A stretch of DNA of 62,000 bases from Symbiodinium natans (Eukaryota; Sar; Dinophyceae; Suessiales; Symbiodiniaceae): assembly GCA_905221605.1 (NCBI GenBank), contig CAJNDS010002600.1, positions 1 through 62,000 of the forward strand. Reading direction: 5' to 3'. Positions 53,276 through 61,433 of the stretch are shown here, piece after piece (the stretch's first letter is position 1; the number at the start of each line of letters is the position of its first letter). The notes beneath the pieces were generated by a model. The model worked only from the letters and a program-made list of their open reading frames with translations. It had not been told where the DNA came from and ran no database searches. Made by a program: the position numbers and the translations under genes.

Positions 53276-53464
53276 ACTAAAACTGTGGGGTGAAACTGCC
53301 GGTAAGTTCCCCCTCTCATTCCTTGTCCTCGGTTTTGACGTACCGCTACCCTCAACCGAAGTGAGGCCGGAATGTCGTTTTGACCAAGTCGTTGCCATTG
53401 GCTTGAAGACTTTGGCCAAGGCAAATTGCCTGTATGCTTGCACATTCTCTGTGTTGTCTATTCG

Positions 53465-53800
53465 GGAGGTGATCCATGCCCTCGTTCGTGGAGGCCGCTA
53501 TCCCTCAACCGAATGGAGGTCAATTCCTGTAGACCTAGATGCTCGTTCTACGAGTCTCATTGCATGTCCTCAGTGCTTCCATCCACACCCCTCAACCGTA
53601 GTGAGGCCGGACATGTCTTCAAACCAGGTCATGGCCCAAGGCTTCATGGACTCTGGTTACGGTGGCTGCCTCTTGCATGCACAGGGCATACTTCCTGTGG
53701 CTTTTGCCGGGAGGTGATCCATGCCCTCCCCGTTCCGATTGAGGCCCAATTCTGCACTTTCTCGTCATCTCACCTTGACGGATCCATGCCCTCGATTCAC
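53465..53800 (+). repeat. GGGAGGTGATCCATGCCCTC repeats
   Basis: The 20-bp phrase occurs exactly at 53465 and 53709, with a shorter GATCCATGCCCTCGA at 53780. In the first two cases the final CCCTC is also the left arm of a miniature hairpin. Confidence 0.8.
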
Positions 53801-54261
53801 ACATCTCCAACACGAGCCAAGCAGGAGGACCAGGTGAAGTACCTGCCCAAACATACCCCTTTTTAGGCTGGAGGACGCTAAGCGACCGAAATCGCCGCTA
53901 CGCACCGGTGACCCCACGCCACACACCTTCAACAGGTGGCCGGTACAGGCGCCTGACAGGGGGCCGGGCAAGGTGCCGACTACCAGGTCAAACCCACCCT
54001 GCCTGTGAGGGTATTATGTACGAGGCCGCTATCCATTGTGAGACTTGACTTTCTCCAATCCAGCCGTAGCCTTTGTTCCAAGGACAGTCGGCTGGTTCTT
54101 TTGTTTGCCACCAAAACTCCATACTCTCACTTGGGAGTCGATTACCCTCAACCGAAGTGAGGCCCACTCTGCGACCACGGGTTAGCTCATGCTTGGTCCT
54201 TGTGGGCATTTCTGAAAGCAGTGACACGAATCCTCCACGGAATACGTCCCGGCTAATCCAG

Positions 54262-54360
54262 GGTTCTCAGCAGCTCCGGTGTTCTCGCACTTACGAACCG
54301 TGCCTTGCTGTTCTCCCCAGAATCGCCCTGGCTTTCTCGCGCTTACTCCCCAGTCGACAT
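54262..54360 (+). repeat. Repeat K, copy 2
   Basis: Diverged copy of 51432-51540 (GCAGCTCCGGTGTTCTCGCA, CCGTGCCTTGCTG, CCCTGGCTTTCTCGCGC). The gap between conserved words varies, as in repeat J. Confidence 0.7.
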
Positions 54361-55747
54361 ATTCCTCACCACAAGGTTCACTGCCCATTGGGACTCGAGG
54401 CTTCTCCATTGCAATGCTGGTATCTGCCCTTTGCTGGCCTCCATGCCTGGCCAGTGTCCCTCATCCATATTCTGGAGTTTGCTCTTTTATCCATAGCTCA
54501 CATTCCCTCAGACCATAGTCGAGGCCGAATGATTGCTTTGTTTGATTGAGCACTGCTGGGCTGCGGTTGTCTCCTATCAATTGCTCCGTCACACCGGCAC
54601 CGCGGAGTCTATGCTTCAAGCTGCTTGACCGCTTTGCGCCCAGTAGCATCAGAATTCAAGCTGCATGCAGTGCTTCCAGAGTCTCCAAGACTCAATTCCG
54701 GCTCCAGCATAGCGAGGCCGAAACTGCCCTTGCATAGCCTCACATGGCATCTCCGCTGGTTTCACGGGTCCTGAAAGCATTGTGCGAGGGTATGTTGATC
54801 ACCCTCATTCCGGCAAGCTAAGCCTGCATTCGGGTTTGCCCTCACATGGCCCTTAATGGCGAGGCTGTGCTCGCAATTCAATCCACTTCCACTTGCCTGG
54901 TTACTGGCCGGCGACGTTCCATCACCTCAAAGGAGCATCCATTCCTCATCATCTTCCGACAAGGCCAGCATCCTTCTCGACACATCAGGGCCATACGCCA
55001 TAATCACCAGCCTTCCCAGGTACCTGATTACACGTCCGCTGCCATCAATCATCAGGGATGGGTTTGTGGGATCGACATAGAAATCGATGTTCCAAAGCCT
55101 CGCGTCTTCACAGCATCGGAAGTTCCGGAGCTGCAAGTGGAGGTTAGCTGCATTCAGGCTTCTTTGGACATTCCAATTCCCACAGCTGCCCCAGGCTATG
55201 TTGCCTCTCCTGGTGCGACGGACAAAGTGGATACGATATGACTGCGACAGTTCCAGGAAGAGCCCTTCACGACGCCCCTGGTGTGACCATGCAAATACAC
55301 AGCATGCAATTGCCGGCATGGTCCGTCGCTCTCCGTCTGCCTTGCAGCAAGTCTCTTTGGCGTGTGGCACACTGTCCAGGGCACAGTGGACGGCCACTCT
55401 GGTCGCCGATAGCCCACGGGCGGAAATCTGGGGTTGAGGCGGGGCCCTGTTCCAACAAAGGAAGTTAAGGCCTCGGAACCCGATTCGCTCGCACAGGTCT
55501 GCTATCTTCTTGCACCTCAGTTCCAGGAGGTGTTTCCCTCAACCGTAGTGAGGCCGAACTATGTTGTCCCTCCGAAGCGAGGCCGAAGACTTTCCACCAT
55601 CCTCAGCTCAAGCGAGGCCGACAACACCCTCAGCAGCGAGGTCGAAAGTTCCCTCAGCACTCGGCGAGGCCGTACACAGGCAGCTATGTGGCAGAACTAC
55701 CGAGCAAACACAGCGCAAACACAGTGGTTTCGGTTTGAGTCCTGTTG

Positions 55748-55905
55748 GAGCCCACCCTTAGGTACAGCCTCCAGGCCACCGATCCGCTCACTACCTGCGC
55801 ACCCCACCGGGGTTGAGTGAGCCGAGACTTGAGCCAGGTGAATTTTACACCACAAGCACGAGGCGGCCGTAGGCCTTTGGAGTCACATTGGCTCAGTGAA
55901 ACAGT
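55748..55905 (+). repeat. Repeat J, long copy 2
   Basis: See 53104-53275. Here the segment after GGTGAATTTTA has changed to CACCACAAGCACGAGGCGGC, and a following unit CTCAGTGAAACAGTCGG is itself repeated (55898 and 55940). Confidence 0.65.
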
Positions 55906-56216
55906 CGGGGGGACACCTACCCTGTGGCCACAATGGCTCAGGTGAAACAGTCGGTGGAACACCTACCCTATGGTACACAAGAGCAACTACTGCCGGCTCA
56001 TCTGCAGGCTGGATCACCACGCCTTAGGCCTGGTAACACCACTGGCCGTCACACCACCCCTTCTAGCCTGGAGCACCAAGCTTAGGCCGGGTAACACATG
56101 CCAGTGGCTCAGCATAGAGGCGCGTATGCAGTTCCACACGTCAACCCAGGCTGGCCCCAGGGGATATGGTCTGGAGAACCCAAGACCTGACTGACACAAC
56201 AAGCTTGGGCCCAAGC
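55906..56216. repeat. 3' flank of the retroelement with short direct repeats
   Basis: GATCACCACGCCTTAGGCCT then GGTAACACC (56013-56040), and GAGCACCAAGCTTAGGCC then GGGTAACAC (56072-56098), are diverged direct repeats. No poly-A or poly-T run marks the end of the minus-strand element here, so I cannot place its 3' end. Confidence 0.5.
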
Positions 56217-57581
56217 CTATTGGTCAGCCAATGCAGCAAGGTGAGCCCAATCAGAAAGTCGGCCGTTCATGAGGACCATTTGGATTTCCAAGTTTGCCTT
56301 GAGCGCAGCGGGGAGAACCGCAATGATATCGTTGAGGCAAGGGACCACCGCCTGCCTGCGGAGATACGGCTCCAACGGCGTGACGTCACAGACACATCGA
56401 AGGGTCTCGATGAAACTGCGCAAGCTATACTTGGGAAACCAACTTCCAGCATTGAGCCCTTCGAAGTGCCAATCCGCGAGATCGAAAAAACACAACATGG
56501 GCGTCGCAGCACTGAATCCTGGTTTATTGCCCAGGTTGGTTTTTGACACATCACGAAGAGCAAAATGACGGCTCAATTGCAAAAGGAGGGCGAAGGCATA
56601 CAAGGACCACTGAGGGTGGATCTGGTTCCTAGAACCAAAATCCGTGAGGAGCTCGACTTTTTCCACCATCGACCAAGCCACCAAATGGGACCTGAACTCC
56701 CATGGTCGCCCAGAGAGCAGCACCTGCAGTGTCGTAGATCCAGCCCCAATGATGGTGGCTGCCACCTTAGGAAGCAAGGCCGAAATCGCCACCTCATCCC
56801 CAAACGCCTGCTTCGTCCCAACCTTCAAGACGTAGCCACCGCCAACATCATATCCGAACCTGGTTCTTCCATTGTGGATATACGCCGCAGTGCTGTCCCC
56901 CGTGTCATTGAACCACACGTGGATCAGGTCCTTGGGGAGGGCCTGGAAGACACCAGCATAGCCCAGATCGGATTTGAAAGCCACCAATCCTGGCTTGGTA
57001 TTGCGAGCCCTCTCAGCAATAGCAAAGGCTGCGCCCGCTTCCTGATCCATACCATCAAAGTTCAACGGGGCGGGCAGCATAGGCGCAGCTGGCGGTGCTG
57101 GGGGAGGCTCCGGATGCACAATGGGATCAGGCACCATTGGCTCCTCCTCGCTTTCTTCAGAGCAGCTGTCCTGGTCTGGGGCACCCAAAACCGGACCAGC
57201 CCCAGGTGCATGGGGATTCTCCCGAAGGACAATTCCAGGGGCTTCATCCCTCTCAGCCTGGTTTGCCACCACGGCTGGGGGGCGGTGCACAGGATTGTGC
57301 TGCTCAAGCTGAGGATTTTCCCGAAGCACGACTCCAGGATTCCTCATCCCCTGAGCCTGGTTATCCACCAAGGGCTCAGGGGGTTGCACGTGTTGTGGCC
57401 CGGGCTCAGGAGCTTGCTCGTCCTGTGGTTCCACCCTTCTCCGCCTAGGGGGCGGGGGGTTCACACCAGCAGGCGGCGCTCGCATCTTAGGAGCTGCACC
57501 TCTAAGCCGAGCTCTCTCACGCTTGCCCGGCCGGGCTTTTGAGTACGCCTTAGAGGCAGGGGATTTATGCTTCGGCGGCAT
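56217..57581 (-). CDS. LINE third ORF with a protein-kinase-like C-terminal domain
   Basis: 454 codons, ATG at 57579-57581, two bases after the TAA of the RNase H ORF (TAAGTATG). Residues 1-50 are basic and could direct nuclear or nucleic-acid binding. Residues 50-170 are proline-rich and acidic and include a ~33-residue duplication (VDNQAQGMRNPGVVLREN and VANQAERDEAPGIVLREN). Residues about 200-430 carry, in order, the marks of a kinase-like fold: YVLKVG with Lys253, GDEVAISALL with Glu263, a hinge-like SMVEKVELLTD, the catalytic-loop pattern HFALRDVSKTNLGN with Asp344 and Asn349, and FFDLADW with Asp367 in the DFG position. Spacing and order fit the family; this is read by eye. The usual HRD histidine is replaced (ALRD). 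No such domain is a standard part of LINE elements known to me. It could be an aminoglycoside/lipid-kinase-type enzyme, a regulator, or a captured host gene. The frame is intact, with no internal stops. Confidence 0.6.
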   Translation of the reverse strand: MPPKHKSPASKAYSKARPGKRERARLRGAAPKMRAPPAGVNPPPPRRRRVEPQDEQAPEPGPQHVQPPEPLVDNQAQGMRNPGVVLRENPQLEQHNPVHRPPAVVANQAERDEAPGIVLRENPHAPGAGPVLGAPDQDSCSEESEEEPMVPDPIVHPEPPPAPPAAPMLPAPLNFDGMDQEAGAAFAIAERARNTKPGLVAFKSDLGYAGVFQALPKDLIHVWFNDTGDSTAAYIHNGRTRFGYDVGGGYVLKVGTKQAFGDEVAISALLPKVAATIIGAGSTTLQVLLSGRPWEFRSHLVAWSMVEKVELLTDFGSRNQIHPQWSLYAFALLLQLSRHFALRDVSKTNLGNKPGFSAATPMLCFFDLADWHFEGLNAGSWFPKYSLRSFIETLRCVCDVTPLEPYLRRQAVVPCLNDIIAVLPAALKANLEIQMVLMNGRLSDWAHLAALADQ

Positions 57582-57583
57582 AC

Positions 57584-59734
57584 TTAGAAGGCAATCTTAG
57601 CTTGCTTGAGCCCAGACTGCTTCGAGTTTGATTTGGGTTTCGGTTTCGGGAGCACGTTCCGGGCATGTGGTTCCTGACTGGCCGTAGGCTGGAAGAAAGA
57701 CTTCACACTCCTAACACCAGTGTCAGTCACCTCCTTCGCCTTTTTGGAACTAGCCGTTGCAACTTTACTCACCTTAGGCTTACAGGGTTGGCCTATCCAA
57801 GAGGGAATTTTGCGGACTCCTACCTTGACCATCCTGTCACACTTGGAACAAACCCACGACACCCCCAAATTAACCCACACGTGGTCAGGGTGAGGGCCCC
57901 ATGGGGGGGGGTCAGCTGGGACTCCAAGGCACGGGTGCGAGGACTTAAGGGAGAAGGCATGAATGGGGTCTGTCTGCTGGATATACAGTCCACACTTCGA
58001 ACATTTAGCAGTCAGGTTAGACGGCTTCCGACTCCCTTCAACCCAGGCATGCCCAAGCTGTTGTTTACCAGCAATCAAGTTTTCAAGTTGCAGCCGCTTA
58101 TTAGGTCCCTTCTCCTTTGAAAACTTTTTCGTTTTGATGACAGCAGAATCACGAACACGAGGCTTCGCCCGAGCTTTCCGCTGGTCCTTATCCGGCCACT
58201 GCACCTGAGGGCCCTGGTCCTTGTCATAAGAGAGAAGGGCTGCAGAGCGCTTGGCCAACAAGGTGTTGACCTGAGTGATCACAGCATCCAGCTTCTTGAT
58301 GCTGGACTCATAGAGTGGATCTCTTCTTTGTTCAGCCGCTTCACCCACCAGGCGGTCGACCAGCTCATTGGCCCGCCTACGCCAGAGTTGGTTGGCACCA
58401 AACCGCGCAATGAACTTGGGAACCGAAAGGTGCGACGCAATCCAAGTGGGGCGGATTCTGTGGGAATGCTCCCTGATTGGCTCAAAAAGATCAGCCGACT
58501 GGATGGAAGGTTTCCCCTGGATCCTAGGGAGAATCCCTTTACAATCCATTGTGAGGTCAACATCCCCTTGAGTGTGCTCGGCAACAAATTTAACAGCAGC
58601 CGCCTCCGCCCGGAACACCGAAAGCGGGGTTTGCAAGGTACCAACCGCCGTTGCAATAACAGCGGGTTCAGCATCATCCAGTCTAAAGGCAATTGCAGCC
58701 CACGTATAGCGATGAAATCGGACATCTTTGGATCGGCCTGGGGAGCCATCGGTGGCGAAATAAACCCCTTCTCCACTGATGAGCTGAGATTCATTCCACG
58801 CTCCCGTTGTGCGCACCCATTGGCCATCGTCAGGGTAGGAGGTAGCCGGGGTCATCCCCCTAGACCATAAGGAGGAAATCGGCCACTCTTTTCTGAATCT
58901 TTCAAAAGCAGGAGGCTCTGGGAGGTTGGTTAGCCACCAGGAACACTCCCATAGCACATGATTCAAAGTTGCAGCGCATCCGCATGTGAGGCAGGTCGCA
59001 CATGGGTCTGCCCGGATTGCACCCTGCCACACCGCCATGAGCGATGTTTTGTGCTGCGGCGGCAGCCTACATCTAAGCTTTTTGAGCGGGTGCCAATCGA
59101 TTCCAGTCAAGAGGGGCGAGAGGGAATCCTGCTGGGCAATGCGAGTATGCCTCCACCTATCCGTTTCCAAGGCAAGGGAGCACAGTAGATGATGCATGCC
59201 GACCTTAGTGGTGATCTGGCATGTGTCTTCCGGGCATTTCCATGCTGGGGTCCAACCCAAGTCAACCAGGTAACACAGCAGTGCCCCTACTGGACCAGCA
59301 GCGCGCTTCCAAGGATATTCGGCTTGCTGGTACTCCATCCACATGTCAGGCAGTATGTCATCAAAATGCTGTTTTTGCCTGTCAGGGATAAAACACAGCA
59401 ACCGGTGGATCGCTTTGAAGTCCGGGTCCGGTCTCTTAGGTGCAGCATGGTCGATCGTCAGATCCACCGAACCCAGCGACATGCGCCCCAATTCATGCGC
59501 GAAGGAGGCACGCAGCCAGTGCATCCTTTTGGGAGCAAGTCCAACAGACTCATGGCCATACATGCCCACGGTTTGCACTCCCGCTCTTAAAGCACGGACC
59601 CTGACAGGTGTCGACTTAACCCGAAGAGTCGAAAGCCTAGCGCAACGCTTAACCCTTACCAAACCTTTTCCGGTGCACCGGGATACGTCTCCTTCGACCA
59701 GCAGTGCAATCAATGCCCAAATCCTTGGCAGCAT
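57584..59734 (-). CDS. LINE polyprotein: zinc knuckle, RNase H and C-terminal zinc ribbon
   Basis: 716 codons. Residues 1 to ~22 overlap the end of the reverse-transcriptase frame and are not expected to be translated; from LVRVKRCARLSTLRVK on, the protein continues the RT thumb region. A zf-RVT-type knuckle lies at 245-264 (CATCLTCGCAATLNHVLWEC). The RNase H fold has FATDGS with Asp329, FRAEAAAV with Glu377, LTMDCKG with Asp397 and ANELVDRLV with Asp460, all four acidic residues in order, and a WIASHLS histidine at 435. It would degrade RNA in RNA-DNA hybrids during target-primed insertion. The C-terminal part has two CxxC pairs (578/581, 629/632), a possible zinc ribbon, and VRSVKSFFQP, a weak PCNA-box-like motif. 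Together these make it the downstream half of one RT-RNase H protein. Confidence 0.85.
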   Translation of the reverse strand: MLPRIWALIALLVEGDVSRCTGKGLVRVKRCARLSTLRVKSTPVRVRALRAGVQTVGMYGHESVGLAPKRMHWLRASFAHELGRMSLGSVDLTIDHAAPKRPDPDFKAIHRLLCFIPDRQKQHFDDILPDMWMEYQQAEYPWKRAAGPVGALLCYLVDLGWTPAWKCPEDTCQITTKVGMHHLLCSLALETDRWRHTRIAQQDSLSPLLTGIDWHPLKKLRCRLPPQHKTSLMAVWQGAIRADPCATCLTCGCAATLNHVLWECSWWLTNLPEPPAFERFRKEWPISSLWSRGMTPATSYPDDGQWVRTTGAWNESQLISGEGVYFATDGSPGRSKDVRFHRYTWAAIAFRLDDAEPAVIATAVGTLQTPLSVFRAEAAAVKFVAEHTQGDVDLTMDCKGILPRIQGKPSIQSADLFEPIREHSHRIRPTWIASHLSVPKFIARFGANQLWRRRANELVDRLVGEAAEQRRDPLYESSIKKLDAVITQVNTLLAKRSAALLSYDKDQGPQVQWPDKDQRKARAKPRVRDSAVIKTKKFSKEKGPNKRLQLENLIAGKQQLGHAWVEGSRKPSNLTAKCSKCGLYIQQTDPIHAFSLKSSHPCLGVPADPPPWGPHPDHVWVNLGVSWVCSKCDRMVKVGVRKIPSWIGQPCKPKVSKVATASSKKAKEVTDTGVRSVKSFFQPTASQEPHARNVLPKPKPKSNSKQSGLKQAKIAF

Positions 59735-61433
59735 CCTTGATTTGTTCAGACTCAGGAAGGTACCCTTTTAAGGCAGCCTCGACCTTCTTTGACGAACACA
59801 CAAAGGCCGTCTTGCCAATGCTGATGGGAAGTCCAGCTTGCTCTAAGCCCCCCACCACAGCTTTGTACAGCTGCGCTGCCCTGCGCGCAGCTAGCTCAGG
59901 GCTAGCAGCTTCAGTGTCAAAACTAGTGTCATCGACATAAAGGTCAATGGTTTTGGCAAGCCCCGTATTCCATGCCGGGCGTAAGATGCTGTCGAAGGGG
60001 ATCTTGCTGAGTCCCGGGGCAAAGGGGCAACCAGCTACCAAGCCCTTCGTCGGCTTGATAGGCCCAGAGATACACTTTTCAGCACTGATCCATCTCGGCG
60101 CACTGTAAAGTGAGATTGCAGCATTTAAAATGAGCGGGGGTACCTCAAGGGCAAGGGCCTGGGCCACAAAACTGTGGTGAGAGACATTTTCATAAAATGC
60201 TTTAAGGTCCAAAAGCACCGTTACACCGTGTCTCTTTTTCCGGTACAGGATCTCATGAGACATTTTACGGCGCAACGCAACATCAAGACTTGATAAGCCC
60301 TTCTTGGCGCGGTCCCAGTCTTGGGTGGCGGCATACTTATCAAGCCATGCTTTGAAGACCGGCCATCGGAGTTTGGCCCATAAGCGATATGGCACAGGAG
60401 TCAGTCCAATCGGTCGCTCCTCATCCTCAGACTTGTTGATGAGAGCGACAAGAACAAGAGAAAGTTGGGCCGGGAAACAACCCTGACGTTCCCAAGTGTT
60501 GAAGAACGCAGCCAACCTTTCCAATTGCACTGGGGCCAACTTCTGCAGCATCTGTACACTCCAACCGTCAGCACCAATGGCTTTCTGGGGCATTTTCTTA
60601 ATGGCTTTCTCAACCATAGAGCCAGTAATCGGCTGGAGCGTCCTGGCTTGGGCAACTGCTGCGTGTTGTAACTCGTGCCAATCAATTAAGAGGTTATCTC
60701 CATTGCCTGGCAGAGGCCGCCATACTTCAGCCCAATGTGCCCTGCGTATGTGCGGTCGAATTTCAAGGGGGATGTGTCTGTACGGTCTGTCCGGAATCAA
60801 ATCCTCAGACTTAAGAGCCCTATACAGACCTCTCATACCCCCTTTACACGCCGCTTCCAGCCATTGACTATAGGCCTCTTCACTCTGCTTGACGGCTTCC
60901 TTCAGAGCGGCTCGCCCTTGGAGCCCAATGATGTCAAGAGCTTGCGTGTGACTTTGAAGGTCATCTGCATCAAGCAGGCATTCCAAGGCTTGGAGAGTGT
61001 GTGGTGGCATGTCGATCCAGTGATCGTTCATCCTCGCCTGAGTGAAGAGCGACATCACTCTGACTTCAGGGTTACTTCCAAGTGCTTTCGAAGTCCAGAG
61101 GAGGAAGGACTGCCAAAAGGCCGGCCTCGAGCCTTTCCAAATTTTTTCCGGGCTGCTGGTTTTAACAAGGGGAAGGAACGTGTCTTCCAGTTTCCACCCA
61201 CGACCCGCAGCAGCAGAAAAGAGTTGCTCCTCAACCCCAGCACTGAAGGAAGCCCACTCATGGTCAAGTGGTTGGGAGGTATCCCACAAACCACGTGCTT
61301 GAGCCTCAGGGAGATGCAACTCATCAGGGCATGATGCGGTTGGCTCAAGGGAGAATCCCTTCAGTTGCCGGAGAGGCAGGTCCACAACCTCAAGCCTCAG
61401 CTCAACGGTAACCGCAGCGTGGGGTTTGAACGG
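59649..61433 (-). CDS. LINE-type reverse transcriptase, 5'-truncated
   Basis: Copies element RNA into DNA at a nicked target. In the open frame that extends to 61679, residues 82-676 are element sequence; the first 81 codons are antisense to an inverted third-ORF copy, so I end the CDS at 61433. RT blocks by that numbering: GADGWS (369-374), RPIGLTPVPYRLWAK (422-436), LLDLKAFYENV with catalytic Asp491, GLVAGCPFAPG (546-556) and LYVDDTSF with Asp583/Asp584. All catalytic aspartates are present. No apurinic-type endonuclease domain is present upstream, as expected for a 5'-truncated copy. The frame ends at TAA 59649-59651 while the next frame (+1 relative) carries on the protein through an 86-bp overlap; the change lies near CGGAAAAGGTTTGGTAAGGG. 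It is either a single-base insertion or a programmed +1 shift. Confidence 0.9.
   Translation of the reverse strand, partial: PFKPHAAVTVELRLEVVDLPLRQLKGFSLEPTASCPDELHLPEAQARGLWDTSQPLDHEWASFSAGVEEQLFSAAAGRGWKLEDTFLPLVKTSSPEKIWKGSRPAFWQSFLLWTSKALGSNPEVRVMSLFTQARMNDHWIDMPPHTLQALECLLDADDLQSHTQALDIIGLQGRAALKEAVKQSEEAYSQWLEAACKGGMRGLYRALKSEDLIPDRPYRHIPLEIRPHIRRAHWAEVWRPLPGNGDNLLIDWHELQHAAVAQARTLQPITGSMVEKAIKKMPQKAIGADGWSVQMLQKLAPVQLERLAAFFNTWERQGCFPAQLSLVLVALINKSEDEERPIGLTPVPYRLWAKLRWPVFKAWLDKYAATQDWDRAKKGLSSLDVALRRKMSHEILYRKKRHGVTVLLDLKAFYENVSHHSFVAQALALEVPPLILNAAISLYSAPRWISAEKCISGPIKPTKGLVAGCPFAPGLSKIPFDSILRPAWNTGLAKTIDLYVDDTSFDTEAASPELAARRAAQLYKAVVGGLEQAGLPISIGKTAFVCSSKKVEAALKGYLPESEQIKDAAKDLGIDCTAGRRRRIPVHRKRFGKG

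Larger units (their letters stand above)
51204..55674 (+). repeat. Family of ~22 miniature hairpins, all one orientation
   Basis: Consensus CCCTCAGC, a loop of 1-9 bases, then GCGAGGCCGAA. CCTC pairs with GAGG and GC with GC, leaving one bulged A; in a sub-family the arms are CCTCA...TGAGG around ACCGAAG or ACCGTAG. Copies start at 51204, 51252, 51377, 51650, 51704, 52354, 52870, 52933, 52961, 53349, 53479, 53502, 53589, 53724, 54145, 54505, 54702, 55536, 55568, 55601, 55627 and 55651. The arms and the CCGAA tail are conserved while loops differ in sequence and length. Spacing ranges from 2 bp to ~600 bp. No ORF spans them. Confidence 0.85.
56217..61433 (-). mobile_element. LINE-like non-LTR retrotransposon, 5'-truncated
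   Basis: A minus-strand unit of RT, zinc knuckle/RNase H and third ORF, in that order, without LTRs, integrase or protease. The catalytic residues of RT and RNase H are intact, so it is young or was recently active. The 5' end is truncated at 61433/61434, where an oppositely oriented second copy of the third ORF begins. The 3' end lies somewhere below 56217 without a visible poly-A tail. Confidence 0.8.

Noticed and set aside
51204-55674. Hairpin family as bacterial-type terminators or REP/BIME elements
   Set aside because: No T runs follow, there are no flanking genes, and the setting is eukaryotic.
56565-57542. 325-codon + strand frame opposite the third ORF
   Set aside because: It is the antisense shadow of the kinase-like ORF; the minus-strand frame holds the motifs and the adjoining element genes.
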